From assembly GCF_031143425.1 (NCBI RefSeq), contig NC_090437.1:848483978-848547977 (forward strand): a stretch of DNA of 64,000 nucleotides, given 5' to 3'. Under the pieces are notes generated by a model. That model was not told the origin of the DNA and did not search any database. It saw only the letters and a list, made by a program, of their open reading frames with translations. Positions 11,471-24,242 of this stretch are shown piece by piece; positions within the stretch are counted from its first letter, which is position 1, and each line of letters opens with the position of its first letter. Both the position numbers and the translations under genes were made by a program. The stretch is from Pleurodeles waltl. Its lineage: Eukaryota; Chordata; Amphibia; Caudata; Salamandridae.

Positions 11471-12313
11471 CATTTTTTCAAAGTAAGCTAACTGCTGCCA
11501 TGCCAGAAACCTCCCTGAATATCCACTTTCTTCATACGTTTTATAAAATAAGCTCCTGTTTGGATAAGCTTTCTCATAATAATATTCACAAACGGTCTTG
11601 CTATGCTTTCTTTATGCAAACACGATTTAAATCAGATTTTTATTTAGGTATTTATCACATGTGTATATAACCTGCGTCTTTATATTTTTATAGGACCTAC
11701 TTTAAGTCACTCACGTCTATCCTGGACTAATATATGTGCTCTTAGGTATACCTGAAAAGCGTTCCAATAATAGGGCCAATGGCTTTCCCTTCATTCTGGA
11801 AAAAAAATATTTTCTGAAATGCATGCCTTACCTTACAATTAGATCTCCACCGCTATATTGAATAAGGGTTCTTAAAGCCTGAAGCAGTTAATTGTAGCGC
11901 TGAATTGTTTGAAAATTCATTTGGATAGTTCAAAAGTTGTGCAAAGTCAAAAACTGATGATATAAAAGAAATCAAAACATGCAGCGGGATTATCTCTCGC
12001 TGAAGCATAAGTGTATTCTGTTTTAGTTTTAAACCTTGACCTCAACGTATAACTTAACCTAGGCTGTCTGCTGCAGGAAATTAAGATCTCACAAAATGTT
12101 TATTGATGTGCACGATGGACTAGGGTTCGACAGGGGTCGCTCCTGCAACCCCTGGCTTGTCCCTTGCAACCCCTGATAATTCCTTTACGACCGTTGACCT
12201 CAGAGGCTGCAAAGGAAGCAACAGGAAGAGACAAACATGGCACTTTATGTTTCTCTCTATAAAAACAGCTTCCATTGACAGCTGGGCACAGAGCAAAGCT
12301 TAGACATTTAAAT

Positions 12314-12800
12314 GTTTCAACTTGTCCAAGCACCTACATTGCTAGACTGTTTCTCGACTGCCGACTTGTGATGCTTCCCAGTGTTCCTGGATCCCAGCTT
12401 TCTTGTAGTTTGTGACCTGCATTTTTGCAGAATGGAGCATTTTGCAACCTGCCAGGAATCACAGCAATGCAGTCCCAGTAGGTGCTTCCATTTTACGTTT
12501 TGCATTCAAAATAAGGTGTGGTTATCTTGGGCAACTTTCAACTTCAACTTGTCCAAGCAACTACGTTGTTGCCTGGCAACACCTTTTGATGACCCCAGAC
12601 CACATTGCAAGTCTGCTTGGCCTGCAGACTGTGGATTTTGGTGTGTGTCTTGCTGGCCTGTGATGCTTCCCAGTGTTCCTGGATCCCTGCTTTCTTGTAG
12701 TTTGTGACCTACACTTTTGCCGAATGAAGCATTTTTGCAACCTGCCAGGAATCACAGCAGTGCAGTCTCAGTAAGAGGTTCCATTTTACTTTTTGCATTT
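12314..12800. repeat. Two-copy tandem duplication, about 240 bp each
   Basis: Copy 1 (about 12314-12540) and copy 2 (about 12546-12800) both run from CAACTTGTCCAAGCA through TGTGATGCTTCCCAGTGTTCCTGG, TTTCTTGTAGTTTGTGACCT and AACCTGCCAGGAATCACAGCA to TTCCATTTTAC. Copies differ by scattered substitutions and by extra sequence in the second. Short open frames here are not supported as genes. Confidence 0.75.
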
Positions 12801-15131
12801 AAATCAGTGTGCACGTATGTTGTTCCTGCAACATTACATAGATGTCAAGGGATGATAGCTAAATTGTGTATAAGGGTGACATTTAATTGCAATATTTCTG
12901 GCACTCTAGCTCTCAGTTGTATGATATTGGTGGGGTGCAAACTCTGCACGCGTATATTACGTTATCCTACGGTAACGCTCACTCCACCAGTACCATCAAA
13001 TATGAGTTAAACCTCTGTAATTGGGAATAATTGTGCACACTAGGAATTGCATTTACTTAACAGTTGTTCTGAGCAGCTAGTATATGCACAGGGGATTCAG
13101 TATGGAATGCTGCGGTGATGGGAATGGTGGAAGGGGAAAAGTTAGATGTTGGCTGGTGGGAGACCTCTACTTGCTTCTGCCAAACGTTGCAGTCCTTTCC
13201 TATTGCGGTTTTACCAACAAGATTTTCCACCTGGTAAAATATGGTCTGTTGTCACAGCAAGTGATAAATCCGGGTGCCGGAGCAACAGCCTACTCATAAT
13301 TGTGTGGAGTGAATTCCAAACAGGAAATCTGCTCAACCCAACACACAATCAGGGCCTTTGAGTGACACTTTATTCCTGTGGTTTGAGATGTTCTGAGGAT
13401 GAGGTTTTAAAAACTTCATAATGTTTTTAAACTTGTGGCAGCTTCATGAACTGAAAAACCAGTGGGCATTGTTTACAAAATTAAAGGGAGAAGAAAAACA
13501 GAACCTCCAAAACAGTCAGAGACATTTGTGTGGCCTCAGCCTGCAGCCTTCAGTAAATTAGTTATATAACACAAAAGGTATGCCCTAAGACTTCATGTTG
13601 CTAAAACAATGCTCCGGTTTTCCTGCAACTGGAAATCCCACCCTTGCAAGTCAGGCCTTTTGGTGTTGGGAATACTAATGGAGCTACTTGTAAGCAGGAT
13701 TTCTTTTAACCTCATAAGACTTGTTTTGATTTGAAGCAGTTAATTGTGAGTCCAAAATAGAGATGACAAAGCAACATGGAAGACTACTGTGAGGTCAGGA
13801 AGACTTTCCATGGATGTCAGTGAAGGTCACCAATGACAGCAGCTTCTATCCGTTGCTTGTACCTTGCAATCCCTGGCACTCCCCCTGTAGCCCCTCACAT
13901 GTAAAAGTAGTCCCAAAAACAAAAAGAAAATGGGGCGCTAATGAGACCTGTCTACTTTCTACTGCCCCACCCAAACCGGAACGTTTTAATTTATTAGACT
14001 GTGCAACAAAACCTCTAAACTTATTTATTTTTCAAAATATGCATTCTGAAAAGTAATACACAAGTTAATGAATTAAAATTATGATATACTGCAGAAGTGT
14101 ACCAACATCACCAAAGCTTCCCCCAAAGTAATGGTTACCACTGTTCAGTGTTGCCCTTTTATGCAAAAGCAAAAGACACTTTCAAATGCAGGAGGCAAGG
14201 AGCACTGGATAGACCACCATGTTTTGCATGGCCGTACGCAGACGGTATTGAGTGTGACAACCCATCTGCATGAACAGTGCAAGTTCACTTTCTCTGCTGG
14301 CTGAAGATAACATAAATTCCAGCAACACAAATCTCTGAGGGTCTCATTGCAAGTCCCAAAATAATCCTAATGGGGCCACTAACAACGGTCACCAGATTAA
14401 TTGTCGATACAAGAGCCAAGGAAACTCCGTGAAGCCAGTGCATTTGGCTCAGAAATTTCAGCAAATGATACCTTAAATGAAATGACTGGGTGAAAGTTTG
14501 TACAGAAACAGGGAATCCCCACAGGAATAGGGTGCAATATTCCTGATTGCCTGAGTAATTCCTCATTTCTGAAGGTACCATCAGTCTACACGCTCATAAT
14601 GCCCAGTAGTTACACCTAACTCACCGAGTTCACTATGCCTTTGCAATTCTGATGTGCAGGGAGCCACTGTCATAATGCTCTGAGTCTATGACTTGCCTTT
14701 GATGCATATGGGGGTGCATTGAGTGCAACATACCCAGATCCTGAAGCACTGTGTCCCTGAGATGATGAGGCATCCTGGCTCACATCTTTCCCCAGACCAC
14801 AGTGCCTTTTGCAGATATCAAACTTTTGATTTCTTAGAGTAGTGAGATGTGAAACAGGAGCAAGAGTCAGCTGAGATAGAAACTAGGAAAGGTGGAGAGG
14901 GGGTGAACCAAAAATGATCTATATTTATTTGTCGAAGAAGAGACAGAACCCACCTGATAGAGATATGAGAGAATTAAAGGGAGAAATGAAAAGAAATATG
15001 TGGACAATAGTAATGGGAAGTGGTAGTGGGAGGGAACAGGTAATAGTAACTGTGAGAATAAGAGAGAGGGAGAAATTGGTTATAACAAAGGTGTGACTAA
15101 GAGGTGAACTGGAAGAAGAGATGGCAACACA
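12801..15131. other. No supported feature
   Basis: Unique-looking, moderately AT-rich DNA. Open frames are all under 100 codons without motifs. The last 250 bp (14870-15115) is strikingly purine-rich (A/G) on the + strand and lies directly at the 3' end of the L2 LINE insertion. Confidence 0.5.
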
Positions 15132-17160
15132 ATCAATCAATCAATCAAGAAATTTGTATAGCGAGCTACTCACCCGGAGGCTCTCAAGGCGCTGGGGGAC
15201 CGCTACTGCTCGAACAGCCAGGTCTTGAGTTGCTTCCTGAAGGAGAGATGGTCTTGGGTCAGACGGAGGTGGATGGGGAGGGAGTTCCAAGTCTTGGCTG
15301 CCAGGTAGGAGAAGGATCTTCCTCCCATGGTGGCTTTTCTAATGCGTGGCACGGCGGCGAGGGCGCGGCTGGTCGATCGTAGCTGTCGGGTGGGAGTGTA
15401 GAAGGTCAGGCGGTTGTTGAGGTACCTGGGGCCCAGGTTGTGGAGGGCCTTGTGTGCGAGGGTGAGGAGGCGGAACGTGATTCTCTTGCTGACGGGGAGC
15501 CAGTGCAAGTCTCTCAGGTGTCCGGAGATGTGGCTGTGTCGGGGATGTCAAGGATGAGGCATGCGGAGGCGTTCTGGATGCGTTGGAGTCTTTTCTGTAG
15601 TTTGGCCGTGGTTCCGGTGTAGAGGGTGTTACCGTAGTCCAGTCGGCTGGTGACGAGTGCCTGGGTGACCGTCTTCCTGGTTTCGGTGGGGATCCATCGG
15701 AAGATCTTTCGGAGCATGCGTAGGATGTTGAAGCATGATGATGAGACGGCGTTGACTTGTCTGGTCATCGAGAGGGAGGAGTCCAGGATGAAGCCCAGGT
15801 TGCGTGCGTGGTCCGTTGGTTTGGGTGCGCTGCCCAGGGCAGGGGGCCACCAGGAGTCGTCCCAGGCAGAGGGTGATGATCCAAGGATGAGGACTTCCGT
15901 CTTGTCTGAGTTCAGTTTCAGGCGCCTGTTCATCATCCACTCGGCTACGTCTTTCATCCCTTCGTGCAGGTTGGTTCTGGCGGTGGCTGGGTCGTTGGTG
16001 AGGGAGAGGATCAGCTGGGTGTCGTCGGCGTAGGAGATGATGTTGAGGTTGTGATGGCGTGCGATGGCTGCGAGGGGGCTCATGTAGACGTTGAAGAGGG
16101 TGGGGCTGAGTGATGATCCTTGTGGTAAGCCGCAGATGACTTCGGTGGCCTCGGATCTGAACGGGGGGAGGCGGACACTCTGGGTTCTTCCGGCGAGGAA
16201 CGAGATGATCCACTCTAGTGCCTTCTCTTGAATTCCGATGTTGCTGAGGCGCTGCACTAGGGTGCAGTGGCAGACAGTGTCGAACGCTGAGGAGAGGTCC
16301 AGGAGGATGAGGGCCGCTGTTTCCCCGTTGTCGAGCAGGGCTCGGATGTCGTCAGTGGCTGCGATGAGGGCGGTCTCGGTGCTGTGGTTGGCTCGGAAGC
16401 CGGACTGTGAGTGGTCGAGGGATCCATTAGTCTCGAGGAAGGCGGCAAGCTGTCTGTTGACGGTCTTCTCGATGACTTTGGCAGGAAACAGGAGGAGCGA
16501 GATGGGGCGGTAGTTCTTGAGGTCGGTGGGGTCTGCTGATGGTTTCTTCAGGAGGGCGCTGAGTTCGGCATGCTTCCAGCTCTCCGGGTAGGTGGCGGTG
16601 TTGAAGGAGCAATTGATGATGTCCCGGAGATGGGGTGGGATGACGGAGTCGGCCTTGTTGAAGACGTGGTGGGGGCATGGGTCGGTTAGTGATCCGGAAT
16701 GGATGGTGTTCATCGTATGGATGGTGTCTTCGGTGCTGACCGGGGTCCAGGCGCGGAGGGTGGTGTTGGGGGCGTCGGTTTGGTGGTTGGGTGCGTGGTC
16801 TGTGCGCCGAAGCTGTTGTGTATGTCGGCGATCTTGCGGTGAAAGAACGAGGCGAGTGAGTCGCAGAGGTCTTGTGAGGGGGTGATGTCGTTGTTTCCGG
16901 CGCTGGGGTTGGAGAGCACTTTGACGATGCTGAAGAGTTCCTTGCTGTTGTGTGCGTTGTTGTCTAGTCGTTCTTTGAATGCTGTCTTCTTGGTGGTGTG
17001 GATCAGCTGGTGGTGTTTACGGGAGGCGTACTTGAGGGCGGTCATGTTGTCTGTAGTATGTTTTTTCGCCAGGCTTTTTCGAGGGTGTGGCAGTTCTTCT
17101 TGGAGTTCTTGAGGTCGTTGTTGAACCAGGAGGCTTTCTTGCTGTTGGGCCTGATGGGAA
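15132..17160 (-). mobile_element. 5'-truncated L2-type LINE
   Basis: A GC-rich block in AT-rich DNA encoding RT on the minus strand. Its 3' end is an (ATTG)n-type tail, seen on the + strand as AATCAATCAATCAATCAAG (15133-15151), then a conserved 3' UTR like TATAGCGAGCTACTCACCC. The same 3' end recurs in the copy at 54.3 kb and in related form at 27.6 kb, as expected for L2-type LINEs that share a 3' recognition structure and end in short tandem repeats. The 5' boundary is near 17160; endonuclease is absent. Confidence 0.85.
15203..17155 (-). pseudogene. L2-type LINE ORF2 (RT domain to C-terminus)
   Basis: Minus-strand order: 17045-16710 (endonuclease-RT linker), 16713-15514 (399 codons, RT), 15508-15203 (C-terminal part). 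In the 399-codon piece are LKNYRPISLL (RT 1), LDLSSAFDTV (motif A with catalytic Asp), GLPQGSSLSPTLFNVYM (motif B) and ISYADDTQL (motif C, YADD), then RRLKLNSDKTEVL (thumb). The C-terminal piece has LHWLPVSKRITFRLL and ends LKTWLFEQ, as in vertebrate L2 and Maui elements. All RT catalytic residues are present, but two frameshifts (near 16711 and 15511) and 5' truncation make it dead. Lesions are few for its length, so it is fairly young. Confidence 0.85.
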
Positions 17161-18311
17161 CACAGGGTGATGTAGAAAAACTATTAATGTGATGAGTATG
17201 AAATGAGAAGCTGGTGGTTAGGGGAAGATGGGGAAAGAAGGCAATAAAAAGAAAACAGCTATGTATGTGAAAGGGATCGTGAGGCAGAGCTGTGAGAGGT
17301 AGAGGTGGTTAATGGAAGAGACATGGGATAATATGATAAAGGTATAAAAGATATCTCTATTTTATAATTGTGGGGTTTATATCTTTACTGATGTACTTTC
17401 TGTGACATCTTGAGGGTCAAAGGTCACCTGGCATCATTGCTGGGAAGACATCAACAGTCATGTGATGTCACTTCCTGTGATGTCACTGGGGTCAATGAGA
17501 ATGTGATGTCACTTCCTCTACCCCTGGCATTCAGGTGAATTGACATCCATGCTGTGTACTGCTGTAAGTCTTTGAAAAAGGCTAGTTAATGAATCCTAGT
17601 TATCTTCTACGGAAGCATAAACAGATGACAATGTTGTTAAATCACAGCCAATTGAAACATTTTCGATTTGCAGACCTTTAGCTGTGACTATGGCTACCGC
17701 TCTATGGTTTGCACATGTTGAAGAAAAACATTGAAATCCTGGCAATTTATTAGGCATGGCACAATTTAAAAGTCTGCATGTTTGGAAATGGGTCAACTGC
17801 GGAAGAATGATTGATGTATTGTGCATAAAGAGCCACATTTCAGTTGCCAGCAATTGATGCCTAATATTGAGCTTGTTTACATTAAATACATATATTTTTA
17901 GATTATCTATTACCATGATAAAAGCCCTTTCTTAAATAAATAAATACATTATTATTACCAGAATAAATGAAAATCCAACAATAAATTGTTAATACTTAAT
18001 GCATTGAAATATTGGCAAGCATGCTAAACAGCTTTTGTAAAGTAATTTACATATCCACATAATGTGGCATATCAGCGAATACAGTGATCCAGTTTTGTAA
18101 AGTGGTACGTTCATATTCCCCACTAATTGAAAAGTGCTGATATACCCCTTCCAATACATACCAACCCTCTCGTATAAAACATTATTGAAATGCAGTACCA
18201 ATCTTCATTAAAAAGCACATTAACACTCCGAGAAATCTGTATATTGACCCATTGACCCCAGAACAGAACTTAAGAGTCCAACTGGCACCATGACTTAGTG
18301 TCATTGCCCCC
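17161..18311. other. No gene; purine-rich start and CRE-like repeats
   Basis: 17165-17345 is A/G-rich, matching the flank on the other side of the LINE, so the LINE probably inserted into a purine-rich tract. Around 17450-17510 TGTGATGTCAC occurs three times (17460, 17477, 17503), two of them followed by TTCCT; TGATGTCA resembles an ATF/CREB half-consensus. Whether this is a regulatory remnant, for example of an LTR, cannot be told. Confidence 0.4.
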
Positions 18312-19070
18312 TGTGAAGTACCGGGTTTTTCAGAACCCAGTGGTGCCAGGGAACACACCCTAAGACTTCGAGTCCTTCCTGTTTCAGACTACAGAAACAC
18401 AGAGTCTTCTTGGTGAAGTCAAAGATCTTGTTTATTGGCTGCAGCCAGTAACAGGTATCCTAGAAGTACAACACGGTGTATATTCTCAGGAGACTGCTGC
18501 TCTTGCAAAGCTAACCTTCTCTTTTATACAAAATATTATGCTTTGGGCAAACATTCCTTATTTTACAGTTGACCATTCACATATTTTCACTACAAAGAAA
18601 TAGCAGGGTTATGATGACAAGCCCATATTTCAGTTTGTCCAGCCCTCAATCAATTACCCGGCAAGGCTCAGTACTTTCATCAGATATCAACGGACCCCCA
18701 ATATAAACAGGCACCTCCTCCTTGTAAAGCAAGTCATAAAGAAAGGAACAGGGACAGGTGCGTGTAAGATTAGGCATGGTTTGTGTGTGATGAAAGGTTT
18801 TATGATGTGTTGTGCCTTTATACTAATCTCATTCGGCCACTGGGAAAGAAACTGGCCGAACAGGTTTTGGCTTCAGGCAGTGGAGTCAGCTTGCCCAGGT
18901 CACAGAGGAGTCAGCAAAGATGTACGTGTCCTTCAGACTCGTTTTCAGCATTAGTCATTGGCCTATGTAAGGGCAATCACAAAATGGCCGTCGTTTAAAT
19001 GGAACACGAGGGTTCAGGACGGAAACTCGGTGATTTCGTTACCCGAAAATGAATACAATGCTTGTGCATA
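18312..19070 (-). mobile_element. Probable solo LTR
   Basis: On the minus strand a TATAAAAG box (+ coordinates 18531-18538) is followed about 100 bp later by AATAAA (18431-18436), the spacing expected of an LTR promoter and R-region polyadenylation signal. The proposed 3' end is at the TG (18312), reading CA on the minus strand. The other border is uncertain, near 19000-19070. No flanking retroviral genes belong to it. Lineage unknown; a promoter-like remnant of another kind is possible. Confidence 0.35.
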
Positions 19071-19234
19071 CTATTCTAATCATTCCCGGTCTGCTGATAC
19101 CAAAATCGTTGTGATACGACGACGTTTATAACACGGGTCCAGAATTTTCAGTACCACACCTGTACTCACTGTAAGTCTCTCTCCACCGTTAGACATACAT
19201 GTAAGATTGTAATCATCATGCACCTGGTGTGACA

Positions 19235-20240
19235 CATTATTCAACCAGGTCTGTGCTCCTTTAACCCAATAAACCAAACAAAATTGCCTCTTGTGTAGAG
19301 CCTGAGCACTATGGAGGCTTGATCACCAATCACACAAAATTGCAATAACATTCTTAAAACACCTGTGCCTAACGGGCAGTTTCTACAGTCATAGCTAAAA
19401 AAACTTCTTAATGAATACTCATTTTGGGTTTCACAGGCCCTTTCTATAATTGCTTTGATGAGTTTCAATTCTTTGACAAGGACTAAAAAACAAACTGTAA
19501 ATGTAGCACATATTACAATTTCTGAGGGGACTCTGTGTGCCTGCATTATTGTAGGATCACAAGTGGATACTGGAAGAACCTGTGCCTTTATAAATGTCTC
19601 AACAAAATATTTGACACCAATGTTATTCTCTTTATGGTCTGGAATGCCTGCGATTCCCAGACTGGAACATCTCAAATACATTTTCAGCTCTTCTTGCTTA
19701 TTCTGAACAAAATGAATTATTTCTGAAGCTGTCCAGCTTTATCTGTTACTTTAAGCAGTTTGTCCTCACATTCTTAGATATTCAGCCTATTCCCTCAACC
19801 TTATCCAATATTTTTGTTATCTTATCATCCATTTTATGTAAGCACTTCTTCACCTGTACTGCAATGTCTAAGCAATATTTGTTTAATCGCTCCCATCTCA
19901 ATGTATCTTCTAATATTGAAATAAACATTGGTTCTATATTTTCAGCTTTCTTAAAGCCAAGTACTGACTAAATGATCTGTGCAGTAGTTTCTGCCAGATT
20001 TTCAGTTGGACCTTCCTCACTCAATGTCTGCAAATGTGACGATAACTGAGATACATCTATGATCAAAAAGAGCAAAGCTGGACAAATAAAATCTGTTGTC
20101 TGGTCCTTTTTATTTAATTCAACTTTTTAGAAACTTTTGCAAGAAGGAAACAGAGGAAACGTTTCACTTGGAGGTTTAAAATACATACTCAGATCATCTT
20201 GGATCATCGATAATTGGAGGTTGCTAGCATCCTCACTCAT
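19235..20240 (-). pseudogene. L1/Tx1-type LINE ORF1 pseudogene
   Basis: From an ATG at 20240 (minus strand) the sequence encodes an acidic N-terminus and a coiled-coil-like stretch (VKKCLHKMDDKITKILDKVE), broken by stops. In the 146-codon frame at 19681-19241 it gives LRCSSLGIAGIPDHKENN and TIMQAHRVPSE. These are the hallmarks of the L1 ORF1p RRM domain (NLRIxGIPE...N; RAHRVPS). Farther on, in a shifted frame, AQALHKRQFCLVYW matches the C-terminal domain. No ORF2 follows; the element ends or is cut off beside the solo LTR. Confidence 0.6.
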
Positions 20241-20575
20241 ATCATGAAGTAAAAAGCAGTCAGCATTCTGATTGAGAACGTGTACAGGGGAGCTACAAAC
20301 TTAAATTAAACCTAGTGCCTCTGAGCAATCTGATACATTTGCTCATATTACCCCCACCTCTGGTTCTGAAAAGATCTTCCCTTCCACTGTTAAGGATCCA
20401 AGTCTGGGGTCACAAAAGACTAGTGTTAGGTTCCTTTGTGTGTGCAAAAAGCAAGACCCCTTTAAAATGTAAGTGCTGCATACATCTCCACTCTCAACCA
20501 TCCTAGCACGAGGCCCATCCTGTCTTCACCTAATCCCCCTTTGTGTCACTGTATGGAAGGAAAACCAAAAACACA

Positions 20576-20930
20576 GGGCCTCATTACGACCGCTGCAGGC
20601 AAAAGACCGCTAGTAACGGAGGTCTTTTGCCAGCCATATTAGGAGTGTTCCGCTGGGCCAGCGGAACACTCACCACAAGATTGACGCTGGCTCAGAATTG
20701 AGCCGGCGGCAATGCTGTGGTGCTTCGGCTGCGACAGCACCTGTCTCACATTTCACTGCCCGTAATTCTGACTGTGAAATGCGTGAAGTGGCTGTGCATG
20801 GTGTGCACTGCCCATGCCATGGGGGTCCCAACACCCCCATTCCGCCAGCCTTTTACATGGCAGTTTTTACTTCTGGAAACAATCATCCTGGGACCAGTTT
20901 CAGGGTATCACCCTTCCTCAGCCAGGCTAG
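20576..20930. mobile_element. Harbinger MITE fragment
   Basis: Begins GGGCCTCATTACGACC. Its interior (GAGCCGGCGG, GGTGCTTCGGCTGCGACAGCACC, TTTCACTG) is a diverged version of the interior of the MITEs at 21308 and 25765, in the same orientation as 25765. Contains the 11-bp hairpin TGTTCCGCTGG/CCAGCGGAACA. The right end is missing. Confidence 0.6.
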
Positions 20931-21307
20931 CTTGATTCCAGTTGTGCAGTGAGCATGGGACCTCTAACTGAACACAAATGATGAAATAAAAATATTGATG
21001 CTATTACAACAAAGTTGGAAAGTATGTGACATGTTTTCACTGGTAAAGTGCACAGAGTTCTAATGCCAACTGAAACAGATTCAGTAACATAAGGCACAAA
21101 CCCAGGGAAGACGCTGCAAAAAAGTGCAGAATCAACAGGGACATACACCACTATTTTTGTAAGCAGCAACCAAAAACATTTTAATCCTTTAAACCTATTA
21201 TCTTTGAGATATGACCATAAAGCAGAGTAGATGTAGATATGCACTGTGGCATTATGAAATTATTATTTGCTGTCTCAGGTATGGTTCAATTAAGGGTAAA
21301 GGACTAA

Positions 21308-21874
21308 GGGGGTCATTCCGACCGTGGCGGTAAAAACCGCCAGGGTCGCGGATGACGGAAGCACGGCCAACAGGCTGGCGGTGCTTCCTGGGCCATTCTG
21401 ACCGCGGCGGTAAAGCCGCGGTCAGAAAACCGGGTCCGGCGGTTTCCCGCCGGATTTCCCCCGGTTGCCCAAATCCACCATGGCGGTGCTGCAAGCAGCG
21501 CCGCCATGGGGATTCTGACCCCCTTCCCACCACCCTGTTTCTGGCGGTTTTTACCGCCAGGAACAGGATGGCGGGAACGGGTGTCCAGGGGCCCCCTAAC
21601 AGGGCCCCAACCTGCTTTTCACTGTCTGCCTAGCAGACAGTGAAAAGCGCGACTGTGCTACTGCACCCGTCGCACACCTGCAACACCGCCGGCTCCATTC
21701 GGAGCCGGCTTCAGTGTTGCAGGCCCCTTTCCCGCTGGGCCGGCGGGCGCTAACTTGGCTAGCGCCCGCCGGCCCAGCAGGAAAGTTGAAATGGCCCCAG
21801 CGGTCTTTTGACCGTGGAGCGGCCATATGGCGGTTACCGCATGGCGGGCGGCGGCCGCGGTTAGAATGAGGGCC
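21308..21874. mobile_element. Harbinger MITE, 567 bp, TAA target duplication
   Basis: GC-rich element starting GGGGGTCATTCCGACC and ending GGTTAGAATGAGGGCC, flanked by TAA on both sides (21305-21307, 21875-21877). Ends resemble those of the 10.9-kb Harbinger transposon (GGGGGTCATTCTGACC). The interior has many short hairpins (CGGCGGTTTCCCGCCG, GCGGTTTTTACCGCC). No coding capacity: open frames inside it arise from GC richness. It is non-autonomous and presumably mobilised by Harbinger machinery. Confidence 0.85.
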
Positions 21875-21877
21875 TAA

Positions 21878-23515
21878 GTCCTTATTTCCAATATATTTTT
21901 GACTTGAATGAACAACAAGGGAAAAAGTGTACATTCAATTGGTCACAAAGGGAAATGAAAAATGTGTCTAACACACTTAAAACATGCAAGGCTTCCAGAA
22001 TTGGAATGTGGGAGAGGACATGGTTGTGCCAAGAATAAGTTTTAAAGCATTACAGATACATAGACGGATGCACTCCAGTAGGCACTCCCCCTACAATAGC
22101 ATTCTTCAACTTTCAGTGTATCCAGACCAGATGCATTGAAATGCACATGAACACAGAGGTAATCTATTACCACTGCCTGCAGTCTAGCACCTCATGCAGG
22201 CTTGATTAGCAAACCATTAAAACTGCTGTATAGTCTCATTTCTACTTGTTCATTAGGCTGTTTAAAATCCATCCGCTGTGTTCTGCTCCAATCAATTATG
22301 TAGTGGGGGTACAAAGCCTACTGCTATTAGCAAGTTCACGTTTCTCCATTCCTACTGGTGATAGCAGCTTTACCACACTTCGGCCCAGGTTTACTATATA
22401 TACATTTGTGGTGCAGCCCTGACACAAAAACATTTTTGGCAAAGCCATTTTCCGTGGCTTATAAGTACAAAGTAACAGACAGCAGCCCATAGTGCTGCTT
22501 TGCATTGCTGCCATGGGTAGAGCATGGGTGTTCCAATGCCTCCATCCATGTATTTTGATACAAACCCAGATTTACAAATGTGTTTGCACCAAAATGGTGT
22601 GTCTATCTGACAGAGGTGTAACAAGGAGAAATGTATTCATTCCTCCTAGTTTCTTCCACTTTCCATGTGTGCTGCCCATAGAAAGAGGAATATACTTAGT
22701 TGGATTGCATTCATGGAGAATGGTGTCCTTTCCTGAACAATAACAATCCTGCCAGTAACACAGACACCCTTATGACAAGGAGCAAGTGTGCCTGGATTGC
22801 CAGTAGGCAGCACACAGAGCGCCAGAACAAGGAGAGAGCAGAAATGATCCATATCTTGGTAAATATTGACCATTTCTGCTGTCTCCCTTTCCTGCAGCAC
22901 CGCAAGTTCCATTGTGCCGCACGTTGCATGAAATAATAATAAATATGCCTCTAAATATTGGACTTTCACACACTATGCATGTTATTAAAGAGAGGCCAAC
23001 AGTGCTGACCTTGCACCTTCATTGTCACCCTCTCACAATGGGAAACAGAGACCTTCATTTTGTACTAAATGAATACCATTTGCAGTGGGTGACTACCCAA
23101 TTTTTAGAACCTGGTCCTAGGTGTAAATTATAGTGCTTTTTATATTATGAGTGATTGATTCACCAAAATAAAGCCAGACATGCATGTGAACATACTGATG
23201 CTATTACAACAAAGTTGGAAACGATGTGACTTGTGCTATGTGCCTTAGCCTAAAAAAAGCAAGTCATCTTTATTGTTACATTATTTAAAATTGTTAAAAT
23301 ATGCACGAGAAGCAGGTTAAAACACTGTATAAGAATGAAAGTGCAAGATGGATCACAAAGTGCAGGTGCAGTATAAAAAAGTAAAAGATAATTCATTGAA
23401 TGTGCTAACAACTGGTAGCTAAGAATAGGCAGTCTTTAAGAGATGCGTGGAACTAAGATCAAAGTGTTCAGTGACTACAATTACATCACAGAAGGAGAGG
23501 TAAAATAGTACATAA
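21878..23515. other. No supported feature
   Basis: GGCCCAGGTTTACTATATATAC at 22384 resembles one end of the TTTATA-type MITEs seen elsewhere here, but no matching opposite end was found. A short segment at 21001-21020 (GATGCTATTACAACAAAGTTGG) recurs at about 23200, hinting at a dispersed repeat. Nothing coding is supported. Confidence 0.45.
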
Positions 23516-24096
23516 CTAGCTAACAATTATTTTTTTTGCTTGCTGTAGGGCTCTCTCTACTCCTAGGAGGTATATAACAGTTAACGAGATTGTTCTTGGG
23601 TCTATTGAATATAAACTTGCCAAAATAGCTTGCCTATATAGACGCATTCCTAAATGGTTCCAGAGGGGGTGCAGCCATTTCTGTTGAATGTTTATGGTAG
23701 AGCTGCAGAGGCAGATGGAGTGCATCAGCTCTTCAGTCACAAGACCATATAGCTGACAATTCTTTGCCCTTTCTGTCCTCAGCGGGGGCCATTGTGCATA
23801 TAAAATGACAAAACCCCAAAGCAACAGTGCAGAAATCTGCTCCTAATCCTGTAATATAAAGATGCCCCAAGGTATTGCTGTGGTCTTAAGGCTTTGTAGA
23901 TGTTAAAAATAACCCAGGAATGAGAGCGATTTTCAAGAGTTGCCCTACTGTCTAGTGAAGAAAATATCTTCATGGTTTTGTTGATGGCTTTTTTTAAAGT
24001 GCCATGGTTTACAGCAGCCGACCAAAGGTCAGCCAACAAGAAAAGAGCAATTGGTTCATCAAGATAGTCTTGTGCTGATGAACGTGACCTTTTCAT
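23516..24096 (-). pseudogene. LINE ORF2 C-terminal remnant
   Basis: Two overlapping minus-strand frames (24096-23779, 23824-23516) read as one diverged LINE C-terminus. FNIYKALRPQQYLGASLYYR and RSRFLHCCFGVL come first, then NCQLYGLVTEELMHSICLC, a worn C-x2-C...H...C zinc-knuckle pattern, and finally a helical tail with YLLGVERALQQAKK. This layout is typical of the region after RT in several vertebrate LINE clades; I cannot say which. Frame switch near 23800. Confidence 0.45.
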
Positions 24097-24242
24097 AATG
24101 TCCTCCTATATGTGATGGTGTATGTGCCTCTGCGGTTTTGAGCTTGTGGAAAAAAGGACAAACGCTGCATGCCTGGTGTGGGACTGTTTTGCCAACACTA
24201 ACTCTAGCCTAATCTGGACTGGTGATGTATAACTGGGGAGCT

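Noticed and set aside
15203..17192. + strand frames of 60-127 codons over the L2 LINE
   Set aside because: Antisense shadows of the minus-strand RT gene.
18670..18700. TCATCAG as a hammerhead core on the minus strand
   Set aside because: No GAAAC partner or pairing arms nearby.
21252..21934. Several 60-110-codon frames at the GC-rich island
   Set aside because: They lie on a MITE with target duplication; stop codons are rare there because of GC content. Not a CpG-island promoter of a host gene.
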